Notes: generated by a model from the letters alone, not told the origin. Numbered from the stretch's first letter, positions 41,891 to 52,066 are shown. The stretch: DNA of 64,000 nt from Pedobacter ginsengisoli (GCF_030244015.1 NZ_JASSYX010000001.1:558001-622000), one strand, 5' to 3'. Program-made: numbers and translations.

Positions 41891-43009
41891 ATGAAGATAA
41901 GTAAATCAACAATCACACTTTCTGCCGTTTTATTACTAAATACTTCATTTGCTAAGGCACAGGATGCCAGTAGAGATCTATATATTCAGAAACTTGGTAA
42001 AGAATATGTCCGTTCGCCTGAAGCTATGGGATTATCTGTTGGCATATTTTACCAGGGCAAGCCGGCACAATATCATTTCGGCACCATTAGCAAAAACAGA
42101 AGTGAGCCGCCAACAGGTCAGACGGTCTATGAACTCGGTTCAATTACCAAGGTCTTTGCCAGCACGCTATTGGCTAACGCTGTACTGGAACATAAGGTTA
42201 GTTTAGACGATGATATAAGGAAATACTTGCCCGGCAAATACCCAAATCTTGTCTACAAGGGGCATCCGGTCAAATTGGTTCATTTGGCCAATTTAACGTC
42301 AGGGCTGCCAAACTGGATTCCAGATGCTGATTCGTTGTTTCAGTCGCTACCGCAGGATTCGATTCCGCAAGCGCTGATTCGACAACACAAAAACTTCAGT
42401 AAGCAGCAGTTTTATAAGGAATTGCAAAAGGTTACTTTAAGTACTGAGCCGGGTATCACCCCAAAGCATTCTAATGCCGCGGCACAAATGTTAGGTTTTA
42501 TCCTTGAAGAGGTTTATCAAAAGCCGTTCGAAAATCTGGTGAACAGGTACATTACCGGGCCGTTGAAAATGAAGCAAACCGTGTTACAGCCAGCTAAAAC
42601 AAAGTTGCTGGCTACAGGTTACAATGATAAAGGTGTAATAATGCCTTATATCACAACGCCGGATCTCCGGTCGTCAAGTGAACTGGTATCTTCAATAACT
42701 GATATGTTAAAGTTTTTGCAGTATGAATTGGATACTGCCAATAAGGCCGTAAAGCTTACTCAGCAAGCTACGGTCTTTAATCCAAGTGACACGGTGGCCC
42801 TGAACTGGCATGTGGCTGGTGAAGGGCCGTCAGGATACCTGTGGCATACCGGGGGTACCTTTGGCTTCAGCAGTTATGTAGTACTTGTACCTGCCCAAAA
42901 ACTTGGGCTGATATTCCTTGCGAACGTGTCAGATGCGGCAACGCAAACAAAACTTGACAGCATGGCTGCAGACATCATAAAATACCTCAATACAAATCAG
43001 GTTCACTAA
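41891..43009 (+). CDS. Serine hydrolase, class C beta-lactamase-like
   Basis: 372 aa. Signal peptide (STITLSAVLLLNTSFAKAQ). SxxK is 'YELGSITKVFAS' near residue 86, the second motif is 'PKHSNAAAQMLGFIL' (HSN where AmpC has YAN), and the third is 'WHTGGTFGFSSYV' (HTGG). AmpC-like folds with HTG are often D-aminopeptidases or esterases as well as beta-lactamases. The replacement of the active-site Tyr by His may argue against efficient beta-lactam hydrolysis. Confidence 0.88.
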   Translation: MKISKSTITLSAVLLLNTSFAKAQDASRDLYIQKLGKEYVRSPEAMGLSVGIFYQGKPAQYHFGTISKNRSEPPTGQTVYELGSITKVFASTLLANAVLEHKVSLDDDIRKYLPGKYPNLVYKGHPVKLVHLANLTSGLPNWIPDADSLFQSLPQDSIPQALIRQHKNFSKQQFYKELQKVTLSTEPGITPKHSNAAAQMLGFILEEVYQKPFENLVNRYITGPLKMKQTVLQPAKTKLLATGYNDKGVIMPYITTPDLRSSSELVSSITDMLKFLQYELDTANKAVKLTQQATVFNPSDTVALNWHVAGEGPSGYLWHTGGTFGFSSYVVLVPAQKLGLIFLANVSDAATQTKLDSMAADIIKYLNTNQVH

Positions 43010-43089
43010 TTCCAAAAAAAATCATTTCATAATGGTGACAATGGCTGCAATAAGCTCAATGGTAAAATACAGTCTGTTGAGATTAAATA

Positions 43090-43641
43090 TCAGTCAACGC
43101 CCGGCTTGTAGTAAAGTATTACTGAACCACCAGTAAAGGTTTTAGTTTTTATGAGCTTCAGACCGGTTCTGTCGTTTAAGTTTTCAAATAATTGCATGCC
43201 GTTTCCGGCGATGACGGGGTGAATACACAGCTGGAATTCATCAATTAGGTTGAGTTTGATCAGGCTGATGATTAAGCTGCGGCTGCCGACTAAAATGTCC
43301 CTGCCTGGTTGTTTCCTGAGTGCCAATACTTCTTCTTCCAGTGTTCGGGTTGCCAGACTTGCAGTTTCCCATTCCAGGTTTTTGAGCGTCCGGGAAAATA
43401 CAACCTTGGGAATGCGGTCTATCGCTACGGCAAAGTCGTCCATTGCTTTGTCTCCTGATGGATTTTTTAGGAGCGCAGGCCAGTATTCCATCAGCTGATA
43501 GGTGATCCTGCCATACAGGATCACATCAGCCGCTCTCAGCAGATCAGCGTAGTGGTGGTGTATTTCTTCGTCTGCAATACCGGCAGTATGGTCGAAAACC
43601 CCGTCCAGTGTCATGTTGATTGCCGCAATTACTTTTCTCAT
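43090..43641 (-). CDS. RibD C-terminal/dihydrofolate reductase-like protein
   Basis: 183 aa. 'VIAAINMTLDGVFDHTAG' at the start, 'ILYGRITYQLMEYWPALLKN', 'KVVFSRTLKNLEWET' and 'DILVGSRSLIISLIKLNLID' are the blocks of the YyaP/RibD-C reductase family (NADPH-binding DHFR-like fold). Substrate is usually unknown. Its start overlaps the stop of the DoxX gene upstream in ATGA style, so the two are one operon. Confidence 0.92.
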   Translation of the reverse strand: MRKVIAAINMTLDGVFDHTAGIADEEIHHHYADLLRAADVILYGRITYQLMEYWPALLKNPSGDKAMDDFAVAIDRIPKVVFSRTLKNLEWETASLATRTLEEEVLALRKQPGRDILVGSRSLIISLIKLNLIDEFQLCIHPVIAGNGMQLFENLNDRTGLKLIKTKTFTGGSVILYYKPGVD

Positions 43642-44033
43642 TGCACCATGTCTTTTCCGCTGATCATTGGCAAATATTTCGCTCTGTTTTCATAGATGAT
43701 CCAGATAAGAATGAGACAGAAAGGCAGTGCGATGGGCAGGCCGGAGGGTTCGGTCACAGTATTGGTGAGCATGATGCCTACCATTACAGGTACGATGATC
43801 AGTGCACCGAGCGCCCGTGTTCTGGGAAAGATGATGAGCAGGCCACCCAGCAGTTCCGCCCAGCCCACAAGCGGGATCAGCCAGCCGATGGTCATCATGG
43901 CGGTCATTGCTTTTACCAGTGATTCCGGCATATTTTCCGGTGCTGGCATGTAATTGAAAAATTTGTTGAGCCCGGCATTGATGAACATCAGTCCGAAGAG
44001 CAGGCTAAGTACGAAGGTGATTTTGTTTCTCAT
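43638..44033 (-). CDS. DoxX-family membrane protein
   Basis: 131 aa with four membrane helices. 'GLMFINAGLNKFFNYMPAPE', 'GWLIPLVGWAELLGGLLIIF' and 'ALGALIIVPVMVGIMLTN' are typical of DoxX/DoxD-like proteins. First gene of a two-gene operon with the RibD-like reductase. Members are linked to oxidative-stress handling in other bacteria; the role here is unproven. Confidence 0.88.
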   Translation of the reverse strand: MRNKITFVLSLLFGLMFINAGLNKFFNYMPAPENMPESLVKAMTAMMTIGWLIPLVGWAELLGGLLIIFPRTRALGALIIVPVMVGIMLTNTVTEPSGLPIALPFCLILIWIIYENRAKYLPMISGKDMVQ

Positions 44034-44250
44034 TTTAGTTTTTTAAGTTTTTAAACATTTTGCTTTCACAAATATAGCTGACTGTTTCCTAAATGGTGAT
44101 GTGTTAAAATGACAATTTTGAGGGTAGATCACGACATGACTTCAACTCAGGCTGCGCCATAAACTTGTATAAAACTACTTACTTTTCAGTGTATATTGCT
44201 GATATTTATCAACTGGAGATACAAAAGATGATAAATCATAATTTGATCAT

Positions 44251-44805
44251 ATGGACACAGGATATTTAACTAGCGTCATCAAGCAGTTCCAATATTATAA
44301 ATCACTCGGTGAAAAAGCGATGGAGCAGATTTCTGAAGAAAAACTTTTTTGGCAATATAATTCTGAGAGCAACAGTATCGCCATCGTGGTGGGACATCTG
44401 ACGGGAAACATGCTGTCGAGGTTTACCAATTTTCTTACTGAGGATGGTGAGAAACCCTGGAGGAACAGAGATGCCGAATTTGAACTTAAGTATGATAGCC
44501 GCGAATCACTGATGCTGAGCTGGAATAAAGGGTGGCAATGTCTGCTGGATACGCTTAAAAGTCTCAGTGAGGATCAGCTCGAAAGAATCGTGTATATAAG
44601 AAACGATGGCCATACGGTGATGGAAGCCATCAACCGCCAGCTTGCGCATTACCCTTATCATATCGGTCAGATCGTGTTTATTGCGAAAATGGTGGCAGAA
44701 AGTCAGTGGCAGACCCTTTCTATTGCAAAAAACCAGTCGGGAGCATATAATAACAGGAAGTTTAACCAGGAAAAAGAAAAGCGTCATTTTACTGATGATC
44801 TTTAA
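44251..44805 (+). CDS. DinB-superfamily protein (DUF1572-like)
   Basis: 184 aa, helical. 'IAIVVGHLTGNMLSRFTNFL', 'LSWNKGWQCLLDTLKSL' and 'EAINRQLAHYPYHIGQIVFI' provide the His residues (H near 50, H near 132 and 136) of the DinB four-helix metal site. Such proteins include thiol transferases, but most have no known substrate. Monocistronic. Confidence 0.88.
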   Translation: MDTGYLTSVIKQFQYYKSLGEKAMEQISEEKLFWQYNSESNSIAIVVGHLTGNMLSRFTNFLTEDGEKPWRNRDAEFELKYDSRESLMLSWNKGWQCLLDTLKSLSEDQLERIVYIRNDGHTVMEAINRQLAHYPYHIGQIVFIAKMVAESQWQTLSIAKNQSGAYNNRKFNQEKEKRHFTDDL

Positions 44806-44913
44806 TGAAGTAAGTGGGAAAGGCGAATTTCATGATATCGCGCTGGTAATAAAAAATTATATATACTTACCGTAACTTATTGTTAACTTTAGGAGAGGGA
44901 TTCATAAAAAAAG

Positions 44914-45483
44914 ATGGCTGATTATGGTGCATATACTGATGAGGAATTGTTTGGCTTGTTAAAACAGGACGATCAGGGAGCTTATCTGGAGATATATGAC
45001 CGTTATAAGGTGCTTTTGCAAAACCATGCGATCAGGAAGCTTACTAACATGGATGATGTGGAAGATATTTTGCAGGAATTGTTTATAGACCTCTGGGATA
45101 AGCGTGCTGCAATTCATTTGACTACAGGACTGGTCAACTATCTTTATACCGCTGTGCGAAACCGGATCTTTAATCATTTTTATAAAAGACAGCGCGAAAG
45201 TAACTATCTGAATTCGCTGGTTGATACAGTTGAAAAGGGCGAGTATGTTACGGATCTTACAATAAGAGAGAAAGAGTATGCTGAAATCATTAAATCAGAA
45301 ATTGATGCGCTACCTCCAAGGATGCGTGAGGTGTTTCTGCTGCACCGTAATGAGGGACTGACCTATAAGGAAATTGCCGAGCAACTGGGCACATCGGAAC
45401 TGACTGTAGCTACCCAGGTGAAGAAAAGTTTGAAAACATTGAGGCTGCGGCTGGGATCCACTGGATTTAATATGTTTATTTGA
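44914..45483 (+). CDS. ECF RNA polymerase sigma factor of the SusCD locus
   Basis: 189 aa. Region 2 is 'NMDDVEDILQELFIDLWDKR' with 'LYTAVRNRIFNHFYKRQ'; region 4 is 'LPPRMREVFLLHRNEGLTYK' and 'EIAEQLGTSELTVATQVKKS'. It lacks any extra domain. With the FecR protein 218 bp downstream and SusC/SusD after it, it should transcribe the uptake locus when the outer-membrane receptor signals substrate binding. Confidence 0.95.
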   Translation: MADYGAYTDEELFGLLKQDDQGAYLEIYDRYKVLLQNHAIRKLTNMDDVEDILQELFIDLWDKRAAIHLTTGLVNYLYTAVRNRIFNHFYKRQRESNYLNSLVDTVEKGEYVTDLTIREKEYAEIIKSEIDALPPRMREVFLLHRNEGLTYKEIAEQLGTSELTVATQVKKSLKTLRLRLGSTGFNMFI

Positions 45484-45499
45484 GATTTAATCTCAAATA
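45477..45499. repeat. Perfect 11-bp palindrome over the sigma-gene stop codon
   Basis: TATTTGAGATT and AATCTCAAATA flank a single T, and the TGA stop lies inside the left arm. With no G+C-rich stem it is a weak terminator; it may be a regulatory binding site or a transcript-stability hairpin. Confidence 0.4.
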
Positions 45500-45701
45500 T
45501 TAATAGACTTATCAGTTTATTGGAAAGTCCATTTAAATCAGGCTGGTCACTGAAAACGCAAGTGGAGTAGAAACAGGTTGAAATTATGTCGTTGTAAATG
45601 AGGGTCTTGTGCATTATTTCAGTTTTTTATTATTTTCCGATACCTTGATGGCCTGCCATTATTTGTCATGTATTAAAGAGGGATTAAATTCTTGTTAATA
45701 A

Positions 45702-46805
45702 ATGAATACGTCGGATATCAACAGCTTACTGGAAAAATACCTTAAGGGCACTTCAACAGAGGAGGAAAATGCTATGCTTGAAACATGGTATATGCGGTAT
45801 GAAAATAAAAGCCTTTCTGATGTTGCTGATCAGGCAAGGATAGCGCAGCTTGATAGGATCAGACAGCGGGTAGTGCTACATAGTGCTCCGGCAAGAACTT
45901 ATAAACTATGGACAAGGATAGCAGTAGCTGCTGCGGTAGCAGCAATTGTGCTTGGGGTGTGGTTTAATGCCAGCCGTTATACTGACACACCTCGTTATCC
46001 TGAATTTGCTTCAGGATCTCAAGACATTGCTCCTGGTAAGAACGGGGCGACGATTACGCTGGCTAATGGCAAGATGATACGATTGAGTGATGCAAAGAAT
46101 GGAGTTGTGATCGGGAATAACAGCATAAAGTATGATGATGGATCATTCCTCTCTTCCGAGGTGACTTCCGGAGGAGGCATGGCGCTTACTGCGTCAACCG
46201 CCCGTAGCCAAACCTACCAGTTCACGCTACCCGACGGTACAAGAGTCTGGCTTAACGCCGACTCAAAACTTGAGTTTCCATCCAGTTTTATAAATAGTAA
46301 AACAAGAAATGTGAAACTTTCCGGTGAAGGGTATTTTGAAGTAGCAAAAGATAAGGCGCATCCGTTTATGGTAAACTTTAAAACATTGACATTAACGGTA
46401 TTGGGTACACACTTTAATGTAAATACTTATGAGAATGAAAAGATTGCGAAAGCAACCCTGCTGGAGGGCAGTATAAAAGTAGAGAAGTTATTTTTAAAAC
46501 CCGCTCAGCAAGCCATATTTGACGATCAAAAGCGGCTTAGCCTGCAAACCCTGGAAAATGCAGAAAAGGAAATTGCGTGGAAGGATGGTTATTTTCGCTT
46601 TTATGATGAGAAGATACAGGACATCATGAAGGAGCTGGAGCGCTGGTATGATATAGAAGTGGTCTATGAAGGCAAGATGACCAATGAGGGCTTTACAGGA
46701 AAGGTATCAAGAAACAAAAACATTAGCCAGGTGCTGATGATACTGGAAAAAACAAAGGGTGTTCACTTTAAAATAGACGGAAGGAGGGTAACAGTTATAG
46801 ACTAG
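45702..46805 (+). CDS. FecR-family anti-sigma regulator
   Basis: 367 aa. A short cytoplasmic N-terminus with the leading 'LEKYLKGTSTEEENAMLETW' that binds the sigma factor, a single membrane helix near residues 68-90 ('IAVAAAVAAIVLGVWF'), then the periplasmic FecR domain ('TYQFTLPDGTRVWLNADSKL', 'RNVKLSGEGYFEVAKDKAHP', 'VLGTHFNVNTYENEKIAKAT') and the C-terminal DUF4974 domain ('VSRNKNISQVLMILEKTKGV'). It relays the SusC signal to the sigma factor. Confidence 0.95.
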   Translation: MNTSDINSLLEKYLKGTSTEEENAMLETWYMRYENKSLSDVADQARIAQLDRIRQRVVLHSAPARTYKLWTRIAVAAAVAAIVLGVWFNASRYTDTPRYPEFASGSQDIAPGKNGATITLANGKMIRLSDAKNGVVIGNNSIKYDDGSFLSSEVTSGGGMALTASTARSQTYQFTLPDGTRVWLNADSKLEFPSSFINSKTRNVKLSGEGYFEVAKDKAHPFMVNFKTLTLTVLGTHFNVNTYENEKIAKATLLEGSIKVEKLFLKPAQQAIFDDQKRLSLQTLENAEKEIAWKDGYFRFYDEKIQDIMKELERWYDIEVVYEGKMTNEGFTGKVSRNKNISQVLMILEKTKGVHFKIDGRRVTVID

Positions 46806-46843
46806 ACCATTACATTCCTGTTGTAAACAAATCTGTCAAAAAC

Positions 46844-46875
46844 AAGGTCATCTCAACGTGAATTGAAATGACCTT
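46844..46875 (+). terminator. Hairpin between FecR and SusC genes
   Basis: AAGGTCATCTCAA and TTGAAATGACCTT pair with one mismatch around a 6-nt loop. It is followed by only a short T-run (TTT), so termination may be partial. It sits 38 bp after the FecR stop and 93 bp before the SusC start, so it could separate the two transcripts or reduce read-through. Confidence 0.5.
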
Positions 46876-46968
46876 TGAATGGCGGATCAAATAACGAATT
46901 ATCATCAACCTCGCAGCGCCTGCTCATCTGGAAAATGTATGGCAAAGCGATAGAACCAAACAAAGCAA

Positions 46969-49900
46969 ATGTACAAAGTTTTACAAGAAAAACTATGGGC
47001 GCCGCCTGGCCCTGTAGCAAAAATATTGCTGATTATGAGGCTAACCACCATCATTTTAATTGCAGCTATAGTTCAGGTAAGCGCAAGCAGTTTTGCGCAG
47101 AAAATAACGCTGTCTAAAAAGAACACGCCGCTGGTAAAAGTGCTGGAAGAAATCAGCAACCAAAGCGGCTATGATTTTATGTTTAGCAGCACCACATTAA
47201 AAGAATCAAAGGATGTAACCATTGATGTCCATAATGCCGAACTCAAAGATGTGCTGGAAATGATATTCGATCATCAGCCGCTTGAATATGAGATCAATGC
47301 AAAGGCTGTTGTGGTGTCGAAGAAGACACCCAGTTTCCTTGACAATCTTATTGCCAGGTTTAAGTCTATTGATGTGTACGGTGTTGTGGCTGATGATAAT
47401 GGCAATGCGCTGGAAGGGGCGACGATCGTCGTGAAAGGTACCAAACGTAAGGCAGTCACCAATGCAAAGGGTCAGTTTATGTTAAAAAATGTAGACGAAA
47501 ATGCTACGCTGGTCGTCAGTTTTGTGGGTTTTGAAGAACAGGAGATCAGCGCGCTGGCCGCCGTTAATGATTTGCTGGTTAAGCTTAAACCCGCTGTTTC
47601 CGGGCTTGAAGAGATAGAGGTTACCATCAATACCGGGTACCAGCAGATCAAACCGGAACAGAGCACCGGAAGTATTTCCGTGCTCAACAGAAAGGAATAT
47701 GAGAGCCGCATTAATACCATAGACTTTTTAACCGGTTTGCAGAACAAGATTCCTGGGCTGCTGATTAATAACGATGTAAAATTTGAAGGTAACGGTCTCT
47801 TCCAGATCCGCGGCATTTCGACCATAAAAGGGAACAGAAATCCACTCATCGTCGTTGATGGCTATCCTACCGAACTGTCATTAAATATGATAGATCCAAA
47901 CGAAATAGAGTCGGTGACGGTTCTGAGAGACGCTGCTGCTGCGACAATATATGGCGCCCGCTCCTCTAACGGAGTGATCATCATAGAACGCAAAAAGGCG
48001 AAAGCGGGAAAAGTTCAGATTAATTTTCGGAGCACTGCAAGCGTCACACCCAAAGAAAATTATGAGCGCTATCGCTGGGATAAAAATGGATCTCAAACCG
48101 TCATTGACTTCGAAAAGCTGAAAAACTTATCACAAGGCCCCACGGCCTGGACCACATTACAAGGTGCTGGGGGAGCCTATTACAATTATAACCTTCCCTC
48201 ACTAATCATGGCCCATTGGCGGTCGGGAACAGATCCAATAACCCTTGAAGAACGTGACCGTCAGCTTGCTGAGCTGGCGTCCTACAACAATGCCGGAGAT
48301 TATGGCCGGCTGTTCCTTAGAAACGCTTCCGGCCAAACGTATAACCTGGATTTATCCGGAGGAAACAACAACATATTGTACTATTTGACGGCCAATTATT
48401 CCAAAAACAATTCGACCAGCCGGAACAACGACAACGGTATTTTTCGCCTTTCAGGCAGGAGTACAATAAAATTATCCAACCGCTTGCAGCTTGAACTGAA
48501 CATGGATCTGCAAGAGAATAAAACCCGTGCGGCGCCTATACCTGATATTGAGGATATATATACTTACGAGCGCTTTGAGGATACACAGGGAAATCCTGTG
48601 GCTATGTACAATACTTACCTCCCACGGGGCAAGGGAAATATGTATTACAATCAATACATGAAATCAATGGGACTGCTGGATAACGCATATTACCCTTTAA
48701 CAGAAATGAATGAGGTAGCAGACAGGGGAAAGACGATCTCGGACCGGATTACCGCAAATCTCCGCTACAATGCGGGTAAGGGATTCAATCTTAGCTTTGG
48801 GGGTGTCCACGAAAATGCCCAGGGAATTTTAAGGCATCTGGCCAGTGAAAGCTCCGCTGAGGTTCGCCAATACGTAAATTATTATACCAGATCAGGCGCC
48901 AACGGGCTGACTTATAATGTGCCAAAAGGCGCTTTTTTAAAGCAAAGTACCATTGGTACAGAAAGTATCACAGCAAGAGCCCAGGCAAATTATGATCAAA
49001 AAATTAATACGGACCACTCGGTAAACCTGATTCTGGGAGCCGAGGTGCGTAAGGTGATCAATCAGTCTAATACGGCATCTTATTTCGGATATAACGACCA
49101 GACCTTAAATAATCAGCAGGTAGATTTCAAGACACTCATGAATTATTCGGCATCATTTGCGAATAGCAATAACCCGCTTGCTTACAGCACTTTATTTAAT
49201 CATGGGTATGTTGACGACCGCTTCATTTCGGGTTACTCCAACCTGGTATATGCCTATAAAAACAGATATTCAGTTACAGGCAGTATCCGTGTTGACCAAT
49301 CCAACCTGTTTGGTACAGACCCTAAATACAAATACAAGCCTTTGTGGTCTGTGGGCGCTGCCTGGAATATTCACAACGAGGGCTTTATGCAAAATGTGAC
49401 CTGGGTAGATGCTTTGCGGTTGAGAGTGGCACATGGCTTTAACGGAAACGTAGCAAAAGACGCCCTGTCGCAGGTTATTGCCGCCGATGTGTTAAATACA
49501 ATCAATCCAAGCGTTGCCACCCCTGCGTTGAATCTCTTGTCGTATGCGAATAGTGGCCTGCGCTGGGAACAGACCAAAAACTTAAACCTGGGACTGAACT
49601 ATGGATTATTTAAAGGAATAAGTGGCAGCATAGACTATTACGTTAAAAAAAGCACGGACATCCTCGCCAATAATCAGATCGATGCCTCCAAAGGCGGCGT
49701 GTCGGCATTGATCAATCAGGCTTCTATCCGCAATACCGGTCTGGAGTTTAGCTTGCAGGCCGACTGGATCACCCGAAAAAGCTTCAACTGGAACACCGGA
49801 CTCGTTTTTGCCCGCAATACAAACAAGATTTTGCAGGTATATAACCCCAATATAACGCCGAGCAGTGCCGCAGGTTTTTATGTTACCAGCAATTATGCCG

Positions 49901-50541
49901 ACTATATAAAAGGCTATCCGGTAGGTGCATTATTCAATTACCGCTATGCAGGTCTGAACAACACAGGATATGCCCAGGTGTACAATAAATCGGGCGAGGT
50001 AATCAACTATAGCGACAATACGGCAATGATCAATGCCGCTATTGATCTGGCCGGCAGCGCAATTCCCGTTTTTAATCTTGGGATGAGTAACCGGGTGGAC
50101 GTAGGTAAATTTTATGCCTACTGCATGATCAACTATTTCAGTGGTTTCTCTGTTAGGGTGCCTGTTCCGGACGCAACTACTGTGAGACCGTTTGAAGGCG
50201 CACAAAATTACTGGAAACAACCTGGTGATGAAAAAAATCCGGATGCACTGCCAATCTTATCGAGTCCGAGTGGCTATAGCCACTACTATACTTTGGCGAC
50301 CAGCGATAAATACACAGTAAACGGCGCTTATATCACAGTCGGCGATCTCACAGCGGCCTACAGTTTTAGAAACAGTAAACTTGTGCAGCGCGCAGGACTC
50401 TCCAATGTGGAGATCAAGCTACAGGCTTCCAATGTGTACACGGTGGCTTTCAACAAATACAATTATAGCCTGGCAACAGGCAGTTATGCCAAGTCTTACC
50501 TGACGCCTACCTATAGTGCGGCACTTTCTATTAACTTTTAA
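46969..50541 (+). CDS. SusC/RagA-type TonB-dependent outer-membrane transporter
   Basis: 1190 aa. A long N-terminal leader (MYKVLQEKLWAPPGPVAK then 'MRLTTIILIAAIVQVSASSF') as in Sphingobacteriaceae; then the STN signalling domain ('TPLVKVLEEISNQSGYDFMF'), a carboxypeptidase-regulatory-like domain ('GATIVVKGTKRKAVTNAKGQ'), the plug ('IPGLLINNDVKFEGNGLFQI', 'NPLIVVDGYP', 'AAAATIYGARSSNGVIII') and the 22-strand barrel. The STN domain links it to the sigma/FecR pair. An internal ATG at 47035 is an alternative start. Substrate not readable. Confidence 0.96.
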   Translation: MYKVLQEKLWAPPGPVAKILLIMRLTTIILIAAIVQVSASSFAQKITLSKKNTPLVKVLEEISNQSGYDFMFSSTTLKESKDVTIDVHNAELKDVLEMIFDHQPLEYEINAKAVVVSKKTPSFLDNLIARFKSIDVYGVVADDNGNALEGATIVVKGTKRKAVTNAKGQFMLKNVDENATLVVSFVGFEEQEISALAAVNDLLVKLKPAVSGLEEIEVTINTGYQQIKPEQSTGSISVLNRKEYESRINTIDFLTGLQNKIPGLLINNDVKFEGNGLFQIRGISTIKGNRNPLIVVDGYPTELSLNMIDPNEIESVTVLRDAAAATIYGARSSNGVIIIERKKAKAGKVQINFRSTASVTPKENYERYRWDKNGSQTVIDFEKLKNLSQGPTAWTTLQGAGGAYYNYNLPSLIMAHWRSGTDPITLEERDRQLAELASYNNAGDYGRLFLRNASGQTYNLDLSGGNNNILYYLTANYSKNNSTSRNNDNGIFRLSGRSTIKLSNRLQLELNMDLQENKTRAAPIPDIEDIYTYERFEDTQGNPVAMYNTYLPRGKGNMYYNQYMKSMGLLDNAYYPLTEMNEVADRGKTISDRITANLRYNAGKGFNLSFGGVHENAQGILRHLASESSAEVRQYVNYYTRSGANGLTYNVPKGAFLKQSTIGTESITARAQANYDQKINTDHSVNLILGAEVRKVINQSNTASYFGYNDQTLNNQQVDFKTLMNYSASFANSNNPLAYSTLFNHGYVDDRFISGYSNLVYAYKNRYSVTGSIRVDQSNLFGTDPKYKYKPLWSVGAAWNIHNEGFMQNVTWVDALRLRVAHGFNGNVAKDALSQVIAADVLNTINPSVATPALNLLSYANSGLRWEQTKNLNLGLNYGLFKGISGSIDYYVKKSTDILANNQIDASKGGVSALINQASIRNTGLEFSLQADWITRKSFNWNTGLVFARNTNKILQVYNPNITPSSAAGFYVTSNYADYIKGYPVGALFNYRYAGLNNTGYAQVYNKSGEVINYSDNTAMINAAIDLAGSAIPVFNLGMSNRVDVGKFYAYCMINYFSGFSVRVPVPDATTVRPFEGAQNYWKQPGDEKNPDALPILSSPSGYSHYYTLATSDKYTVNGAYITVGDLTAAYSFRNSKLVQRAGLSNVEIKLQASNVYTVAFNKYNYSLATGSYAKSYLTPTYSAALSINF

Positions 50542-50550
50542 CCGTTTACG

Positions 50551-51960
50551 ATGATGAAAACATTGAACATATTAAACGTAAATACCAGGATTTGGGTGGT
50601 TTTAGCTGCACTTCCGATATTGTTGCTAACTTCCTGTGATAAATACCTGGATGTTCAGCCAAAAGGCAAACGACTGCTCAAAACAGTTGGAGATTATGAC
50701 TTATGGCTAAATAACGTCACTAGCCTGGAACAGGCCATTCCTAATGAACTGAATTCGCTGGACGATAATGTAGACGACATTTATATAAAAAATCCGTTTA
50801 CCACACGAGACAATTTCGTGTATACCTGGCAGCCACAGTTCAGTACCGATCTTGGAACTGCCCCGATACTCTGGAAAGATTTCTACGAATCCATTTATTA
50901 TTATAATGTGGTTTTGAACGGGATAGACGAGGCCACTGGCGGCAGTACCGGGCAAAAAAACAGCATCCGTGCAGAAGCACTGCTCGGCAGAGCTTTCGCC
51001 TACCTTTATCTGGTCAATCTTTACGGAAATGTTTACAAGGCGGAAACAGCAGACAAAGATCTGGCCGTACCCTTTGTTACGTCCCATGATTTGAATAAGC
51101 CGACACCACCCCGCAGTACAGTGAAGGAAATATATGATCACATCATTGACGATGCAAATGCAGCGATTGCCGGACTTCCTAAAGACAATAGTCAAAATCG
51201 CTTTCGCGGTTCATTGCCTGCAGCCTACAGCGTACTGGCGAGAACGTATCTGTATATGGGGAATTTCGCTAAGGCAGCTGAAAACGCACAGCTTGCATTG
51301 GATAACGGACAAAAAAATGTTCTTGATTTTGGCGCGCTTTCCAACGTTAGTGCTATTCCTTCGATCGCTATACGTCCGGGCGCGATCTATGCCCGTGTGC
51401 ATAAAACCACTTTTACCCAGTTCACTCCAACATTGAGCCTGTTAAAACGTTTTGACAAAAAGGATCTTCGACTGGCGTTCTATTATACGAATCTGGGCGA
51501 CTATAGCTTTAACAAACGAGGCGCGACGGTTCACCTGGGCTGGGGTGTATCTTATTCTGGTGCCTACCCCAATTGTGGAACATCTGTAGAAGAAATGCGT
51601 TTGATCCTAGCAGAGACGGCGGCACGTGGAAATGACCTGACGAAGGCCTTGAGTGAACTGGACCTCGTCCGCAAAGCACGCTTTAAGCCTGCGGACTATC
51701 AACAATATCAATCAAACGTGCAGGAGGAAGTGCTGCAAAAAGTACTGACAGAAAGGAATCTTGAATTTGTATTTAACGGTACGCGCTGGTTTGACATGCG
51801 CAGACTCGATGCGGAAGGCCGTATGCCGGAAATAAACCGGTACGACCCACAGAATAACCTGATCGCTACACTGTCTCCGCATAGCAAGAAATATACGTTA
51901 CAGATCCCGATCCAGGTCATGGCCTTCAATCCCGGATGGCCACAAAATTCCTCGGAATAA
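50551..51960 (+). CDS. SusD/RagB-type substrate-binding lipoprotein
   Basis: 469 aa. Lipobox 'LPILLLTSCDKYLDVQPKG'; the SusD N-terminal region and TPR-like helices ('RAEALLGRAFAYLYLVNLYG') follow, and 'LTERNLEFVFNGTRWFDMRR' is the typical C-terminal SusD block. It starts 10 bp after SusC, so they form the usual capture-and-import pair. Being of normal length and with no glycoside hydrolase nearby, its ligand cannot be inferred. Confidence 0.95.
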   Translation: MMKTLNILNVNTRIWVVLAALPILLLTSCDKYLDVQPKGKRLLKTVGDYDLWLNNVTSLEQAIPNELNSLDDNVDDIYIKNPFTTRDNFVYTWQPQFSTDLGTAPILWKDFYESIYYYNVVLNGIDEATGGSTGQKNSIRAEALLGRAFAYLYLVNLYGNVYKAETADKDLAVPFVTSHDLNKPTPPRSTVKEIYDHIIDDANAAIAGLPKDNSQNRFRGSLPAAYSVLARTYLYMGNFAKAAENAQLALDNGQKNVLDFGALSNVSAIPSIAIRPGAIYARVHKTTFTQFTPTLSLLKRFDKKDLRLAFYYTNLGDYSFNKRGATVHLGWGVSYSGAYPNCGTSVEEMRLILAETAARGNDLTKALSELDLVRKARFKPADYQQYQSNVQEEVLQKVLTERNLEFVFNGTRWFDMRRLDAEGRMPEINRYDPQNNLIATLSPHSKKYTLQIPIQVMAFNPGWPQNSSE

Positions 51961-51986
51961 CCTTTAGCTGAGCCGCGGCAACAAAA

Positions 51987-52017
51987 CCGGAGCAATTTTA
52001 TTACAAAGTTGCTCCGG
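51987..52017 (+). terminator. Perfect 9-bp hairpin after SusD
   Basis: CCGGAGCAA pairs with TTGCTCCGG across a 13-nt loop, 27 bp after the SusD stop. No T-run follows, so it may act as a weak terminator or an mRNA stabiliser between SusCD and the ABC genes. Confidence 0.5.
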
Positions 52018-52066
52018 CATGCCCGGCATATGCCTCAACTTTTCAGACTACTAAATAAAACACACA

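Noticed and set aside
46844..46875. Strong intrinsic terminator between FecR and SusC
   Set aside because: The stem is good but the T-run is too short to be sure; listed only as a hairpin with moderate confidence.
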